A stretch of 64,000 bases of DNA from Limnohabitans sp. (lineage in GTDB: Bacteria; Pseudomonadota; Gammaproteobacteria; Burkholderiales; Burkholderiaceae_C): contig NZ_JAFEIF010000007.1 in NCBI RefSeq assembly GCF_017848645.1, positions 1 through 64,000 of the forward strand, read 5' to 3'. Positions 7,577 to 16,451 of this stretch are shown one piece after another (the stretch's first letter is position 1; each line of letters opens with the position of its first letter). The notes under the pieces were generated by a model that saw only the letters and a program-made list of their open reading frames with translations, did no database searches and was not told the DNA's origin. The position numbers and the translations under genes are program-made.

Positions 7577-8341
7577 ATGCTCGAAACCCAAAACCTGACT
7601 GTGCGGTTCGGCGGTCATGTGGCCGTGAATGCGGTTTCGTGCCGCTTTGCGCCCGGCACGCTCACGGCCATCGTCGGCCCCAACGGGGCAGGCAAAACGA
7701 CTTACTTCAACCTGATCTCGGGGCAGTTGCCTGCCAGTGCGGGCACGGTTCATCTGAACGGGCGCGAGCTGAGCGGTTTGAGTGCTTCGGCGCGCACCCG
7801 CGCAGGTTTGGGTCGTGCCTTTCAGCTGACCAATTTGTTCCCGAACCTGTCGGTGCTGGAGAACGTGCGTTTGGCGGTGCAGGCCACGAAAGAGGGTGCG
7901 CACCGCCGGGGCCTGAACCTCTGGAGCATCTGGAGCGACCACGCGGCATTGACTCAGCGTGCTTTGGAGATTTTGCAATCCGTGTCGATGAGCGCGCAGC
8001 AGGACGCCCCGGTGGCCAGTCTGCCGCACGGCGACCAACGCAAGCTCGAAGTGGCGCTCTTGATGGCGCTTGAACCGGCGGTTTACATGTTTGACGAACC
8101 CACAGCCGGCATGAGCCACGACGAAGCACCGGTCATCCTCGACCTGATTCGCCAGCTGAAAAAAGACAAAACCAAAACCATCTTGTTGGTGGAGCACAAG
8201 ATGGACGTGGTGCGTGAACTGGCCGACCGCATCATCGTGCTGCACAACGGCGCGCTGGTGGCCGATGGCGAACCGGGTGAGGTGATGGCCTCGTCCATCG
8301 TGCAAGAGGCTTACATGGGCAAAGCGAAGGTGGCCGCATGA
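7577..8341 (+). CDS. livG: ABC transporter ATPase, LivG type
   Basis: 254 residues. Walker A 'GPNGAGKT' at 34-41; the degenerate signature 'LPHGDQRKLEVA' where LivG proteins carry LSYGxQRxLE; Walker B 'YMFDEPTAGMS'; then an H-loop 'LLVEHKMD'. It is one of the two ATPases that power uptake through LivHM on the cytoplasmic face. It starts 43 bases after the intercistronic hairpin and overlaps livF by ATGA, so translation is coupled. The symbol is given by family; the substrate is unknown. Confidence 0.9.
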   Translation: MLETQNLTVRFGGHVAVNAVSCRFAPGTLTAIVGPNGAGKTTYFNLISGQLPASAGTVHLNGRELSGLSASARTRAGLGRAFQLTNLFPNLSVLENVRLAVQATKEGAHRRGLNLWSIWSDHAALTQRALEILQSVSMSAQQDAPVASLPHGDQRKLEVALLMALEPAVYMFDEPTAGMSHDEAPVILDLIRQLKKDKTKTILLVEHKMDVVRELADRIIVLHNGALVADGEPGEVMASSIVQEAYMGKAKVAA

Positions 8342-9078
8342 ACAAGCCTGACATGAGTACGCATTTGCTGAAACTCGAAGGCGTGCACACGCACATCGGG
8401 GCTTACCACATCCTGCATGGGGTGGATTTGGTCGTGCCGCGTGGTGAGCTGACTTTGCTGCTGGGCCGCAACGGCGCGGGCAAAACCACCACGCTGCGCA
8501 CCATCATGGGCCTGTGGCCCGCCTCGCAAGGGCGCATCAGCTTTGGCGGTGAAGACATCACGCAGCTCAATACGCCCGCCATTGCGCAAAAAAACATCGC
8601 CTATGTGCCTGAAAACATGGGCATCTTCTCGGACCTGACCGTGAAGGAAAACATGCTGCTGGCCGCCCGCAGCGCCCAGCACGCGGCCCAAATGGACGAA
8701 GCCCGGCTGCAGTGGATTTTCAAACTCTTCCCCGCAGTGGAGAAGTTCTGGAACCACCCGGCGGGCAAGCTTTCGGGCGGGCAAAAGCAGATGTTGGCGG
8801 TGTCACGGGCCATTGTGGAGCCGCGGGATTTGCTCATCATCGACGAGCCCAGCAAGGGTCTGGCCCCGGCCATCATCCAGAACATGATCGACGCCTTCCA
8901 GCAGCTCAAGGCCAGTGGTGTGACGATTTTGTTGGTGGAGCAAAACATCCACTTTGCCCAGCAGTTGGGCGATAGCGTGGCGGTGATGGACAACGGCCGT
9001 GTGGTGCATGCGGGCCGCATGCAGGCGCTGGCCGAAGACACGGCCTTGCAACAATCCTTGTTGGGGCTGGCTTTATGA
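8338..9078 (+). CDS. livF: ABC transporter ATPase, LivF type
   Basis: 246 residues. Walker A 'GRNGAGKT', ABC signature 'LSGGQKQML', Walker B 'LLIIDEPSKGLAP' (the SKGLAP ending is characteristic of LivF) and 'LLVEQN'. It should pair with LivG as the second nucleotide-binding subunit. The start overlaps the livG stop (ATGA, 8338-8341) and its own stop overlaps livH in the same way (9075-9078). An internal alternative start at Met6 (MSTHLL) is possible but lacks the coupling. Confidence 0.9.
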   Translation: MNKPDMSTHLLKLEGVHTHIGAYHILHGVDLVVPRGELTLLLGRNGAGKTTTLRTIMGLWPASQGRISFGGEDITQLNTPAIAQKNIAYVPENMGIFSDLTVKENMLLAARSAQHAAQMDEARLQWIFKLFPAVEKFWNHPAGKLSGGQKQMLAVSRAIVEPRDLLIIDEPSKGLAPAIIQNMIDAFQQLKASGVTILLVEQNIHFAQQLGDSVAVMDNGRVVHAGRMQALAEDTALQQSLLGLAL

Positions 9079-10061
9079 AGTTGTTTCAAGACGTGGACAT
9101 CCGTCCTTTGCTGCTGGTGCCGCTGCTGGCTTTGCTGGCGTTTCCCTTGATCGGCTCGGGCTCCACCTGGCTCACGCTCACGGTGGCGGGTCTGGCCATG
9201 GGCATGATCATTTTCATCATGGCTTCGGGCCTGACGCTGGTGTTTGGCCTGATGGACGTGCTGAACTTTGGCCACGGCCTGTTCATCGCCCTGGGGGCTT
9301 TTGTGGCGACCAGCGTGCTGGGCGCTATGGGCGACTGGACCGGCTCGGGCGAGTGGTGGCGCAACATGGTGGCCGTGCTGCCAGCGATGCTGATCGCCAT
9401 GGCCGTGGCAGCCGCCGTGGGTCTGGCGTTTGAGCGTTTCATCGTGCGGCCGGTTTATGGCCAGCACCTCAAGCAGATCCTGATCACCATGGGTGGCATG
9501 ATCATTGGCGAAGAACTCATCAAGGTCATCTGGGGGCCGCTGCAGATCGCCTTGCCTTTGCCCGAAGCCATGCGCGGCTCGGTGTTGTGGGGCGATGCGG
9601 CCATTGAGAAATACCGATTGCTGGCCGTGGTGGTGGGTTTGGCTGTCTTGGCTTTGCAGATGTGGGTGTTGGGTCGCACCAAGATCGGTTTGCTGATTCG
9701 CGCCGGGGTGCAAAACCGCGAGATGGTCGAGTCGCTGGGTTACCGCATTCAGCGACTGTTCGTGGGCGTGTTCGTGGTGGGCAGTGCGCTGGCGGGCCTG
9801 GGCGGCGTGATGTGGGGCCTGTACCAGCAAAACGTGGTGCCTCAAATGGGTGCGCAGGTCAATGTGTTGATCTTCATCGTCATCATCATTGGCGGGCTGG
9901 GCTCCACGGGCGGGGCCTTGATCGGCGCTTTGCTGGTGGGCCTGATGGCCAACTACACCGGTTTTTTGGCCCCCAAGGTCGCGTTGTTTTCCAACATCGC
10001 GCTGATGGCGGCGATTTTGCTGTGGCGTCCTCAGGGGGTCTACCCCGTGGCCAACCGCTAA
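9075..10061 (+). CDS. livH: Branched-chain ABC transporter permease, LivH type
   Basis: 328 residues, an inner-membrane permease with about eight hydrophobic segments. Family signatures are 'LTLVFGLMDVLNFGHGLFIALGAF' early and 'VFVVGSALAGLGGVMWGLYQQNVVPQMG' late, then 'FIVIIIGGLGSTGGALIGALLVGL'. It is slightly longer than classical LivH because of an extra N-terminal helix before the conserved core. Coupled to livF by ATGA and followed 11 bases later by livM, with AAGGGG (10061-10066) as ribosome site for the next gene. Confidence 0.9.
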   Translation: MKLFQDVDIRPLLLVPLLALLAFPLIGSGSTWLTLTVAGLAMGMIIFIMASGLTLVFGLMDVLNFGHGLFIALGAFVATSVLGAMGDWTGSGEWWRNMVAVLPAMLIAMAVAAAVGLAFERFIVRPVYGQHLKQILITMGGMIIGEELIKVIWGPLQIALPLPEAMRGSVLWGDAAIEKYRLLAVVVGLAVLALQMWVLGRTKIGLLIRAGVQNREMVESLGYRIQRLFVGVFVVGSALAGLGGVMWGLYQQNVVPQMGAQVNVLIFIVIIIGGLGSTGGALIGALLVGLMANYTGFLAPKVALFSNIALMAAILLWRPQGVYPVANR

Positions 10062-10072
10062 AGGGGCAGGGC

Positions 10073-11176
10073 ATGTTGAACCGTTTGATTTCCAACGACC
10101 CGCCGCGCAGCCGTTTGCTCGCAGCGGTGCTGGTCGTGATTTTGTTGGGCCTGGCCTTTGCACCGTTTTTGTTTCCGGGGGTCAAGGCCTTGTCGGTGGC
10201 GGCCAAGGTGCTGATTTTTGTGGTGCTGGTGGTCGGCTTTGATTTGTTGCTGGGGTACACCGGCATCGTGAGTTTTGCCCACACCATGTTCTTTGGCATT
10301 GGGGCCTATGGCATCGCGATCTCGTCGAACACCTGGGGGCCGACCTGGGGTGCCATCGGCTTGGGTTTTGTGTTGTCCCTGGGCGTTACGCTGGTTTTTT
10401 CTTTTGTCATTGGCCTGTTTTCGCTGCGCGTGCGGGCGATCTTTTTCGCCATGATCACGCTGGCCGTGGCCGCTGCTTTTCAGACCCTGGCTTCTCAGCT
10501 GTCGGACTTCACAGGGGGCGAAGACGGCTTGAGTTTCAAGGTGCCCGAGCTTTTGTCGCCGGGCACCGAGTTCAGCGACGAGCCTTTTTGGGGCGTGTCG
10601 CTTGACGGGCGTTTGCTGTCTTATTACCTGCTGTTTGTGCTGGCTTTGGGCATGCTGCTGGCCATGCTGCGCATCGTCAACTCGCCGTTTGGGCGGGTCT
10701 TGCAGGCCATCCGCGAAAACGAGTTCAGGGCCGAAGCCATTGGCTACCGGGTGGTGGTGTACCGCACGCTGTCGAGCGTGCTGTCGGCCTTGTTTGCGTG
10801 TGTGGCCGGGGCCATGCTGGCGCTTTGGCTGCGCTACAACGGGCCTGACACTTCGCTGAGTTTTGAAATCATGATGGACGTGCTCCTGATCGTGGTGATC
10901 GGCGGCATGGGCACGGTCTATGGCGCGGCCATCGGATCGGTGTTGTTTTTGCTGGCGCAAAGCTATTTGCAAGACCTGTTGCGTCTGGCCAGTGAGGCCA
11001 CAACGGCGCTGCCTTTGTTGTCGGCACTGTTGTCGCCCGACCGTTGGCTGCTGTGGTTGGGCTTGTTGTTTGTGTTGTCGGTTTATTACTTCCCGACCGG
11101 CGTGGTCGGGCGTTTGCGCACCCGTGCCGCCTTGAAGTCGTCGTCCCCCAAGCCCGGCCTTGAGGAGGCGTCATGA
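10073..11176 (+). CDS. livM: Branched-chain ABC transporter permease, LivM type
   Basis: 367 residues from ATG 10073; the frame runs on upstream inside livH but the ribosome site at 10061 and the family start argue for this ATG. About ten membrane segments. Signatures are 'GFDLLLGYTGIVSFAHTMFFGIGAYG', 'FGRVLQAIRENEFRAEAIGYRV' and 'IVVIGGMGTVYGAAIGSVLF'. The C-terminus is a charged cytoplasmic tail. It forms the heterodimeric channel with LivH. The stop overlaps the hydrolase start (ATGA, 11173-11176), tying that enzyme to the transporter. Confidence 0.9.
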   Translation: MLNRLISNDPPRSRLLAAVLVVILLGLAFAPFLFPGVKALSVAAKVLIFVVLVVGFDLLLGYTGIVSFAHTMFFGIGAYGIAISSNTWGPTWGAIGLGFVLSLGVTLVFSFVIGLFSLRVRAIFFAMITLAVAAAFQTLASQLSDFTGGEDGLSFKVPELLSPGTEFSDEPFWGVSLDGRLLSYYLLFVLALGMLLAMLRIVNSPFGRVLQAIRENEFRAEAIGYRVVVYRTLSSVLSALFACVAGAMLALWLRYNGPDTSLSFEIMMDVLLIVVIGGMGTVYGAAIGSVLFLLAQSYLQDLLRLASEATTALPLLSALLSPDRWLLWLGLLFVLSVYYFPTGVVGRLRTRAALKSSSPKPGLEEAS

Positions 11177-12039
11177 GCTTCACATCCCAATACATTCAAT
11201 GCGCCGGCTTGGAAATCCATTACACCGATTGGGGTCAGGCGGAAAAGGGCACGGTGATCGCCTGGCACGGTTTGGCCCGCACCGGCCGCGACATGGACGA
11301 GCTGGCTGCGCACTTGAGCGCACGCGGCTGGCGCGTGATTTGCCCAGACACCGTGGGCCGTGGTTTGTCGCAGTGGAGCGCCGATCCTGAAAATGAATAC
11401 TGCCTGACCTTTTACGCCCGTCTGGCACGTGAACTGATGGACAAGCTGCAACTGCGGGCGGTGCATTGGGTGGGTACCTCCATGGGCGGGGCGATCGGCA
11501 CGGTGTGCGCCTCCGGCTTGCTGGAGCCCACGCTCAAGCACCGCATTTTGAGTTTGACGCTGAACGACAACGCGCCCGAGTTGGCTGGCGCAGCCATTGA
11601 GCGCATCAAAACCTACGCGGGCAGCCCGCCGAGCTTTGCCACAGTGACCGAGCTGGAGGCTTTTTTGCGGCAGGTCTATCAGCCCTTTGGTTGGCTCAGT
11701 GAGGCGCAATGGCGTCGCCTGACCGAGACCTCTGTGCGCCGCTTGCCCAATGGCCGCATCACACCGCATTACGACCCGGCCATGGCCTTGCAGCTGACGG
11801 TGCACCCTGACGATTACCTGATCTGGCCGCATTACGACGCACTGAATCTGCCCGTGCTGCTGCTGCGCGGGGTGACGTCGGACTTGGTGCTGCCCGAAAC
11901 CGCTGCGGAGATGCGCCGCCGGGGCCCGGGCGCACGCGGCTTGCTCAAGCACATCGAGGTGCCCGGCTGTGGTCATGCCCCGGCGCTGAATGTGCTGCAA
12001 CAACTCGAATGGGTGACCGACTTCATTGAATCGGTGTGA
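11173..12039 (+). CDS. Alpha/beta hydrolase coupled to the liv-type operon
   Basis: 288 residues. The alpha/beta-hydrolase fold is clear: 'VIAWHGLARTGRDMDELAAHL' supplies the oxyanion loop, S103 sits in the nucleophile elbow 'GTSMGG', and 'VPGCGHAPAL' near the end carries the catalytic His. The acid is probably D in 'GVTSDLVLPETA'. The 'WHG' in place of HG(G) is slightly unusual. It could hydrolyse an ester, lactone, amide or ring-cleavage product. Because it starts inside the livM stop codon and ends the operon, it probably acts on the imported compound; the substrate cannot be read from sequence. Confidence 0.82.
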   Translation: MSFTSQYIQCAGLEIHYTDWGQAEKGTVIAWHGLARTGRDMDELAAHLSARGWRVICPDTVGRGLSQWSADPENEYCLTFYARLARELMDKLQLRAVHWVGTSMGGAIGTVCASGLLEPTLKHRILSLTLNDNAPELAGAAIERIKTYAGSPPSFATVTELEAFLRQVYQPFGWLSEAQWRRLTETSVRRLPNGRITPHYDPAMALQLTVHPDDYLIWPHYDALNLPVLLLRGVTSDLVLPETAAEMRRRGPGARGLLKHIEVPGCGHAPALNVLQQLEWVTDFIESV

Positions 12040-12132
12040 ACGAATTTGACGGTGTTGGCTCATGGGTGTTTTCACTCTGTTGGATGGCTTGATAAGGCTG
12101 CAAAATAGGGGGATTATTTTCTGGAGTAACCC

Positions 12133-13149
12133 ATGAAGGCATTTAAAATTTTGCCACTGCTGGCCCTGGTGGCGACCAGCGCCCAAGCCCAAAACCGCGA
12201 GGTCAACATCATCTGCTCGGCCCAAGCCGCTTGGTGCAGCATGATTGCGGTCACCTTCGAGAAAAGCCAAGGCATCAAGGTCAACATGACAGCCAAGGGC
12301 TCGGGCGAGGCCATTGCCCAGCTGGCCGCAGAAAAAGCCAACCCCAAGACCGACATCTGGTTTGGCGGCACGGGTGACCCCCACCTGCAGGCGGCCGAGC
12401 AAAACCTGAGCCTCGAATACAAGTCGCCCACGTTGCCCAAGTTGCACGACTGGGCACAAAAGCAAGCAGCTCAGGCGGGTTTCAAAACCGTGGGCATTTA
12501 TTCCGGTCCTTTGGGTTTTGGTTACAACACCGAGCTGCTGGCCAAGAAAAAGCTGCCCGTGCCCAAAACCTGGGGCGACCTGCTCAAGCCCGAGTACAAG
12601 GGTGAAATCCAATCGGCCAATCCGGCGTCGAGCGGCACGGCCTACACCATGATCGCCACCTTGGTGCAGCTCATGGGCGAAGACAAAGCCTTTGACTACC
12701 TCAAGGGTTTGCACAAAAACATTGGCACTTACACGCGATCGGGCACCGGCCCCATCAAGGCGGTGGCGCGGGGCGAGACGGCGGTGTCCATCAGCTTTGT
12801 GCACGACGGCCCCGGTGAAAAAGCCCAGGGCTTTCCCATCGAAACCATCACCCCGTCCGATGGCACAGGGGCTGAAATCGGCTCCATGTCCATCGTGCGC
12901 GGCAGCCGCAATCTGGAGGCCGCCAAAAAGTTTTACGAGTGGGCCTTGACCCCAGCGGCGCAAGAACTGGCGGCAGCCACCTTGCAGTTCCAGCTGCCTT
13001 CGCACAAAGAGGCCAAAGTGGACCCGCGTGTGCCGGACTTCCGCAAGATCAAGATGATCAATTACGACTACGCCAAATACGGCCAGACGGCCGAGCGCCG
13101 CCGCCTGATCCAGCGCTGGGAAAAAGAAGTCAACAGCTTGCCGCGCTGA
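12133..13149 (+). CDS. ABC transporter substrate-binding protein, iron(III)/FbpA-like
   Basis: 338 residues. A signal peptide of 19-20 residues ends in 'SAQAQ'. Mature features are 'VNIICSAQAAWCSMIAVTFEKSQGIKV', 'KTDIWFGGTGDPHLQAAEQ', 'YSGPLGFGYNTELLAKKKLPVPKTWGDLLKPEYKGEIQ' and 'NPASSGTAYTMIA', the type II fold shared by ferric, phosphonate, thiamine and phosphoglycerate binding proteins. No iron-binding tyrosine pair could be confirmed by eye, so the ligand is open. It has its own ribosome site (CTGGAG, 12121) and starts a three-gene importer. Confidence 0.82.
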   Translation: MKAFKILPLLALVATSAQAQNREVNIICSAQAAWCSMIAVTFEKSQGIKVNMTAKGSGEAIAQLAAEKANPKTDIWFGGTGDPHLQAAEQNLSLEYKSPTLPKLHDWAQKQAAQAGFKTVGIYSGPLGFGYNTELLAKKKLPVPKTWGDLLKPEYKGEIQSANPASSGTAYTMIATLVQLMGEDKAFDYLKGLHKNIGTYTRSGTGPIKAVARGETAVSISFVHDGPGEKAQGFPIETITPSDGTGAEIGSMSIVRGSRNLEAAKKFYEWALTPAAQELAAATLQFQLPSHKEAKVDPRVPDFRKIKMINYDYAKYGQTAERRRLIQRWEKEVNSLPR

Positions 13150-13162
13150 ATGAGACCTTGAG

Positions 13163-15364
13163 ATGAATCCAGCGCTGCGTTTGCAGCGCGCTTTGCAAGG
13201 GTGGGTCCTTTTGGGCTTGCTCAGCTTTGTGCTGCTGCCTTGGTATTTCTTGCAACAATCGACCCTGATGGCGGCCTTGCCCGGTGTTTGGGCGACAGCC
13301 GAAACGGCCAGCGGCTGGGTGCAAGCCCTGCAACATGGTCGGCCTTGGTTGTGGTCGGCTGCGCTTGGTTTGGGTGTGTGCACTCTCGCCGTCATGCGTC
13401 CCTGGCCTGCACGCCTGCAAGGCACGCTTTTGTTGCTGGGCAGTTTGACAGGCTTGCTGGGCTTGCTGGGCAGTGGTTTTGCCATTGGGGCCACTGGATG
13501 GTCTTTCGCATTGCTCGAATCTTGGTGGGGCGCTTTGCCAGTGGGTCAATACGGCATGGGCTGGGGCGCTGCAGTGACCCTGCTCAGCTTGCTGGTGCTG
13601 CTGGGTGCAGCGCTGGCGCGATTGGGCGGTTTTCGGGGCGATGTGTTTGTGGCCGCTGCGGTAGTTGGCTGCACGGCGCTGCTGGTGCTGTTTGTGGTGT
13701 ACCCGGTCCTGCGATCATTGGTGGCGGCCTGGGTGGACGATCTGGGCGCTTATGCCTGGACGCATCTGTTTGACCGCGTGGCCACAGAGCGGGTTTGGGG
13801 TCTGGGTTGCGTGCAAGGTGAAGGCCGCTGCGGCGTGGCCTGGAACACACTGTGGTTGGCTTTCTTCACGGCCACTGGCACCACCATCATGGGCACTTTG
13901 CTGGCCTTGTGGGCCGAGCGGGGCGGTACACGTTTGTCCAAACCGCTCAACATTTTGGCCATGCTGCCCATCATCACGCCCCCCTTTGTGGTGGGGTTGG
14001 GCTTGATTTTGTTGTTTGGCCGTGCGGGCTTGTTCAACCAAGCCTTGGAGTGGGCCTTCGGCATCGAGCCCGGGCGCTGGTTTTATGGCGTGTTTGGCAT
14101 CTGGTTGGCGCAGATGTTCGCCTTCACCCCCATTGCTTTCTTGATCATGCGTGGCGTGGTGCAGGGGGTGAGCCCCAGCATGGAAGAGGCTGCACAAACC
14201 CTGCGCGCCAGCCGCATGAAAACATTCTGGACGGTGACGCTGCCCCTGCTCAAGCCCGGTCTGGCCAATGCTTTCTTGGTGGGTTTCATCGAGAGCATGG
14301 CCGATTTCGGCAACCCGATCATTTTGGGGGGGCAGTACGCGGTGCTGTCCACAGAAATCTTTTTTGCCATCGTTGGTGCAGCGCTCGACCCCGGCATGGC
14401 TGCAGCGCTGGCGCTGGTGCTGACTGGCTTTGCGCTGGCGGTGTTTTTGGTGCAGCGCCGTGTGCTTTCGGGCAGCAGTTTCACCACCGTCTCGGGCAAG
14501 GGCGATGCGGGCGTGGCCATGGCTTTGCCGCCAGCGGTGCTGCGTGTGTGCCGGGTCGTTGCAGGGCCGTGGCTCTTGTTCACGGTGGTGGTGTACCTGT
14601 TTGCGTTTGCGGGCGGCTTTGTGCAGACCTGGGGGCGCGACTTCACGTTCACGCTGGTGCACTTCAAAACCGCGTTCGATGTGCAGCAGGGCGAGTTTGG
14701 CTGGGTGTTTGCGGGCACGGCCTGGAAGTCGCTCTTCACCACGCTCAGTTTGTCGGCCATGGCCGCGCCCATTTGCGCCGGGGTGGGTTTGCTGATCGCC
14801 TGGCTGCTGGCCCGCACCGAGTTCCGGGGCAAGGCGGCTTTCGAGTTTTCTGCGCTTTTGACCTTTGCCATTCCGGGCACGGTGCTGGGCGTGAGTTACA
14901 TCCTGGCCTTCAACGTGCCGCCCGTGGAGCTGACCGGCACCGGGCTGGTGATCGTGCTGTGCTTTGTCTTCCGGAATTTGCCGGTGGGCGTGCGGGCGGG
15001 CACAGCAGCGTTCAAGCAGCTGGACCGCTCGCTCGATGAAGCCTCGCAAATGCTGCGGGCCAGCACGCTGACCACATTGCGCCGTGTGGTGCTGCCGCTG
15101 CTCAAGCCTGCGCTGGTGGCGGCGCTGGTCTACAGCTTTGTGCGCTCCATGACCACGGTGTCGGCGGTGATTTTTCTGGTCACGGCGCAGTATGAGCTGG
15201 CCACCACCTACATCATTGGCCGGGTGGGCAATGGCGACTATGGCGTGGCGCTGGCTTACTGCACGGTGCTGATGGTGCTCATGTCCGTCATCACCTGGGG
15301 CATTCAAAAGCTGGTGGGTGAGCGACAGCTGGGGCGACGGGCCACAGCCACCCCAGCGGCTTGA
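13163..15364 (+). CDS. Fused ABC importer permease, FbpB/SfuB type, with N-terminal extension
   Basis: 733 residues. Two homologous permease halves carry the coupling motifs, 'EEAAQTLRASRMKTFWTVTLPLLKPGL' in the first and 'DEASQMLRASTLTTLRRVVLPLLKPAL' in the second, as in fused iron(III)-type permeases, which are usually about 500-550 residues. About 200 extra N-terminal residues form four or five additional hydrophobic segments before the first conserved half. The gene starts 13 bases after the binding-protein stop, and its last codons overlap the region just before the ATPase start. The extension could be an added membrane domain or lineage-specific; I see no frameshift. Confidence 0.86.
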   Translation: MNPALRLQRALQGWVLLGLLSFVLLPWYFLQQSTLMAALPGVWATAETASGWVQALQHGRPWLWSAALGLGVCTLAVMRPWPARLQGTLLLLGSLTGLLGLLGSGFAIGATGWSFALLESWWGALPVGQYGMGWGAAVTLLSLLVLLGAALARLGGFRGDVFVAAAVVGCTALLVLFVVYPVLRSLVAAWVDDLGAYAWTHLFDRVATERVWGLGCVQGEGRCGVAWNTLWLAFFTATGTTIMGTLLALWAERGGTRLSKPLNILAMLPIITPPFVVGLGLILLFGRAGLFNQALEWAFGIEPGRWFYGVFGIWLAQMFAFTPIAFLIMRGVVQGVSPSMEEAAQTLRASRMKTFWTVTLPLLKPGLANAFLVGFIESMADFGNPIILGGQYAVLSTEIFFAIVGAALDPGMAAALALVLTGFALAVFLVQRRVLSGSSFTTVSGKGDAGVAMALPPAVLRVCRVVAGPWLLFTVVVYLFAFAGGFVQTWGRDFTFTLVHFKTAFDVQQGEFGWVFAGTAWKSLFTTLSLSAMAAPICAGVGLLIAWLLARTEFRGKAAFEFSALLTFAIPGTVLGVSYILAFNVPPVELTGTGLVIVLCFVFRNLPVGVRAGTAAFKQLDRSLDEASQMLRASTLTTLRRVVLPLLKPALVAALVYSFVRSMTTVSAVIFLVTAQYELATTYIIGRVGNGDYGVALAYCTVLMVLMSVITWGIQKLVGERQLGRRATATPAA

Positions 15365-15381
15365 TAAAAGGATTCAACAAC

Positions 15382-16437
15382 ATGGGCATTCAATTCAAAC
15401 AAGTCACCAAACGCTATGGCGGCAACCACTCGCCGCTGGTGGTGCAAGGCATTGACTTCGTCGTGCCCAAGGGCAGCTTGACCACGATTCTGGGGCCGTC
15501 GGGCTGCGGTAAAACCACCACCTTGCGCATGATTGCGGGTCTTGAAGCGCCCACGGGTGGCCAGATTTTGATTGACGGTGTGGATGTGACGCACCTGGGC
15601 CCGTCTGAGCGCAATGTGAGCATGGTGTTTCAAAGTTATGCGCTGTTCCCTCACATGAATGTGATCGGCAACGTGCGCTATGGGCTGGACGTGAGCGGTG
15701 TGCACAAAGCCGAAGCCCAGGAGCGCGCCCAAAAAAGCCTGTCTCTGGTGGGGCTGGCTGGCTACGAAGAGCGCCTGCCCAGTGAACTGTCGGGCGGTCA
15801 GCAGCAGCGCGTGGCCTTGGCCCGCGCCCTGGTGCTGGAACCCTCTGTTTTGTTGTTTGACGAGCCGCTGTCCAACTTGGACGCCCGCCTGCGCAGGTCC
15901 ATGCGGGATGAAATCCGCCAGCTTCAGCAGCGCCTTGGCTTGACGGTGGCCTATGTGACACACGACCAAAGTGAAGCTCTGGCTGTGAGCGACCAAATCA
16001 TCGTCATGGAGGCCGGGCGCATTGCGCAAGCAGGAACGCCGCAAGACCTGTACGAACGCCCGACCTCGGCTTTTGTGGCCGGGTTCATGGGCGAAGCGGT
16101 GTTGTTTGATGGGCTGTCACTCGCAGATGGTTCGGTGCAGCTGGGCCCACTGCGCTTGGTGCCGCGCCACGCGGTTGCGGCGGGCGCTGTGCGTGCGGCG
16201 GTGCGACCCGAGGCCTGGGGGGTGGGGCGCGAATTGTCGGGTGGCGAAAGTCTGCCGGGCAGCCTCTGTGCAGAACTCAAGCAATGGTCTTACCTGGGCA
16301 GCTTTGTGGAACTGAGCTTTGACACCGAGCTGGGACAGGTGTTTGTGGTTTCGCCCGAGGTTGAGCGCGACTGGCGCATCGGCCAAGTGCTGTCCCTGAG
16401 CTTGCCGGGGCGTGGTGTCTCGGTGGTGGCGGTTTGA
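15382..16437 (+). CDS. ABC importer ATPase, FbpC/PotA type
   Basis: 351 residues from ATG 15382, chosen over an upstream in-frame TTG because AAAAGGA lies at 15366-15372. Walker A 'GPSGCGKTT', Q-loop 'VFQSYALFPHMNV', signature 'LSGGQQQRVALARAL', Walker B 'LLFDEPLSNLDA' and 'TVAYVTHDQSEALAVSDQIIVM' are complete. The C-terminal regulatory domain typical of the CUT1/Fbp class follows ('VRPEAW', about 245 onward). It energises the fused permease encoded just upstream, as the third gene of the importer operon. Confidence 0.9.
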   Translation: MGIQFKQVTKRYGGNHSPLVVQGIDFVVPKGSLTTILGPSGCGKTTTLRMIAGLEAPTGGQILIDGVDVTHLGPSERNVSMVFQSYALFPHMNVIGNVRYGLDVSGVHKAEAQERAQKSLSLVGLAGYEERLPSELSGGQQQRVALARALVLEPSVLLFDEPLSNLDARLRRSMRDEIRQLQQRLGLTVAYVTHDQSEALAVSDQIIVMEAGRIAQAGTPQDLYERPTSAFVAGFMGEAVLFDGLSLADGSVQLGPLRLVPRHAVAAGAVRAAVRPEAWGVGRELSGGESLPGSLCAELKQWSYLGSFVELSFDTELGQVFVVSPEVERDWRIGQVLSLSLPGRGVSVVAV

Positions 16438-16451
16438 AAGAAAGTGAAATC

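Noticed and set aside
6563-8305. Long open frame on the minus strand opposite the binding-protein and livG genes
   Set aside because: It is His/Gln/Arg-rich without any domain, and lies antisense to well-conserved genes; GC-rich codon use leaves such shadows.
8601-10163. Long minus-strand frame opposite livF and livH
   Set aside because: No recognisable domain, no ribosome site, composition typical of an antisense shadow.
12089-12117. TTGATA-17-GATTAT as promoter of the Fbp-type importer
   Set aside because: The predicted start (about 12124) would fall on the ribosome site, nine bases before the ATG, so it is an unlikely promoter.
11086-13494. 802-codon minus-strand frame
   Set aside because: It crosses livM, the hydrolase, the FbpA-like gene and permease start, all of which are clearly real on the plus strand.
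13715-15307. 530-codon minus-strand frame opposite the fused permease
   Set aside because: His/Gln-rich shadow of a membrane-protein gene.
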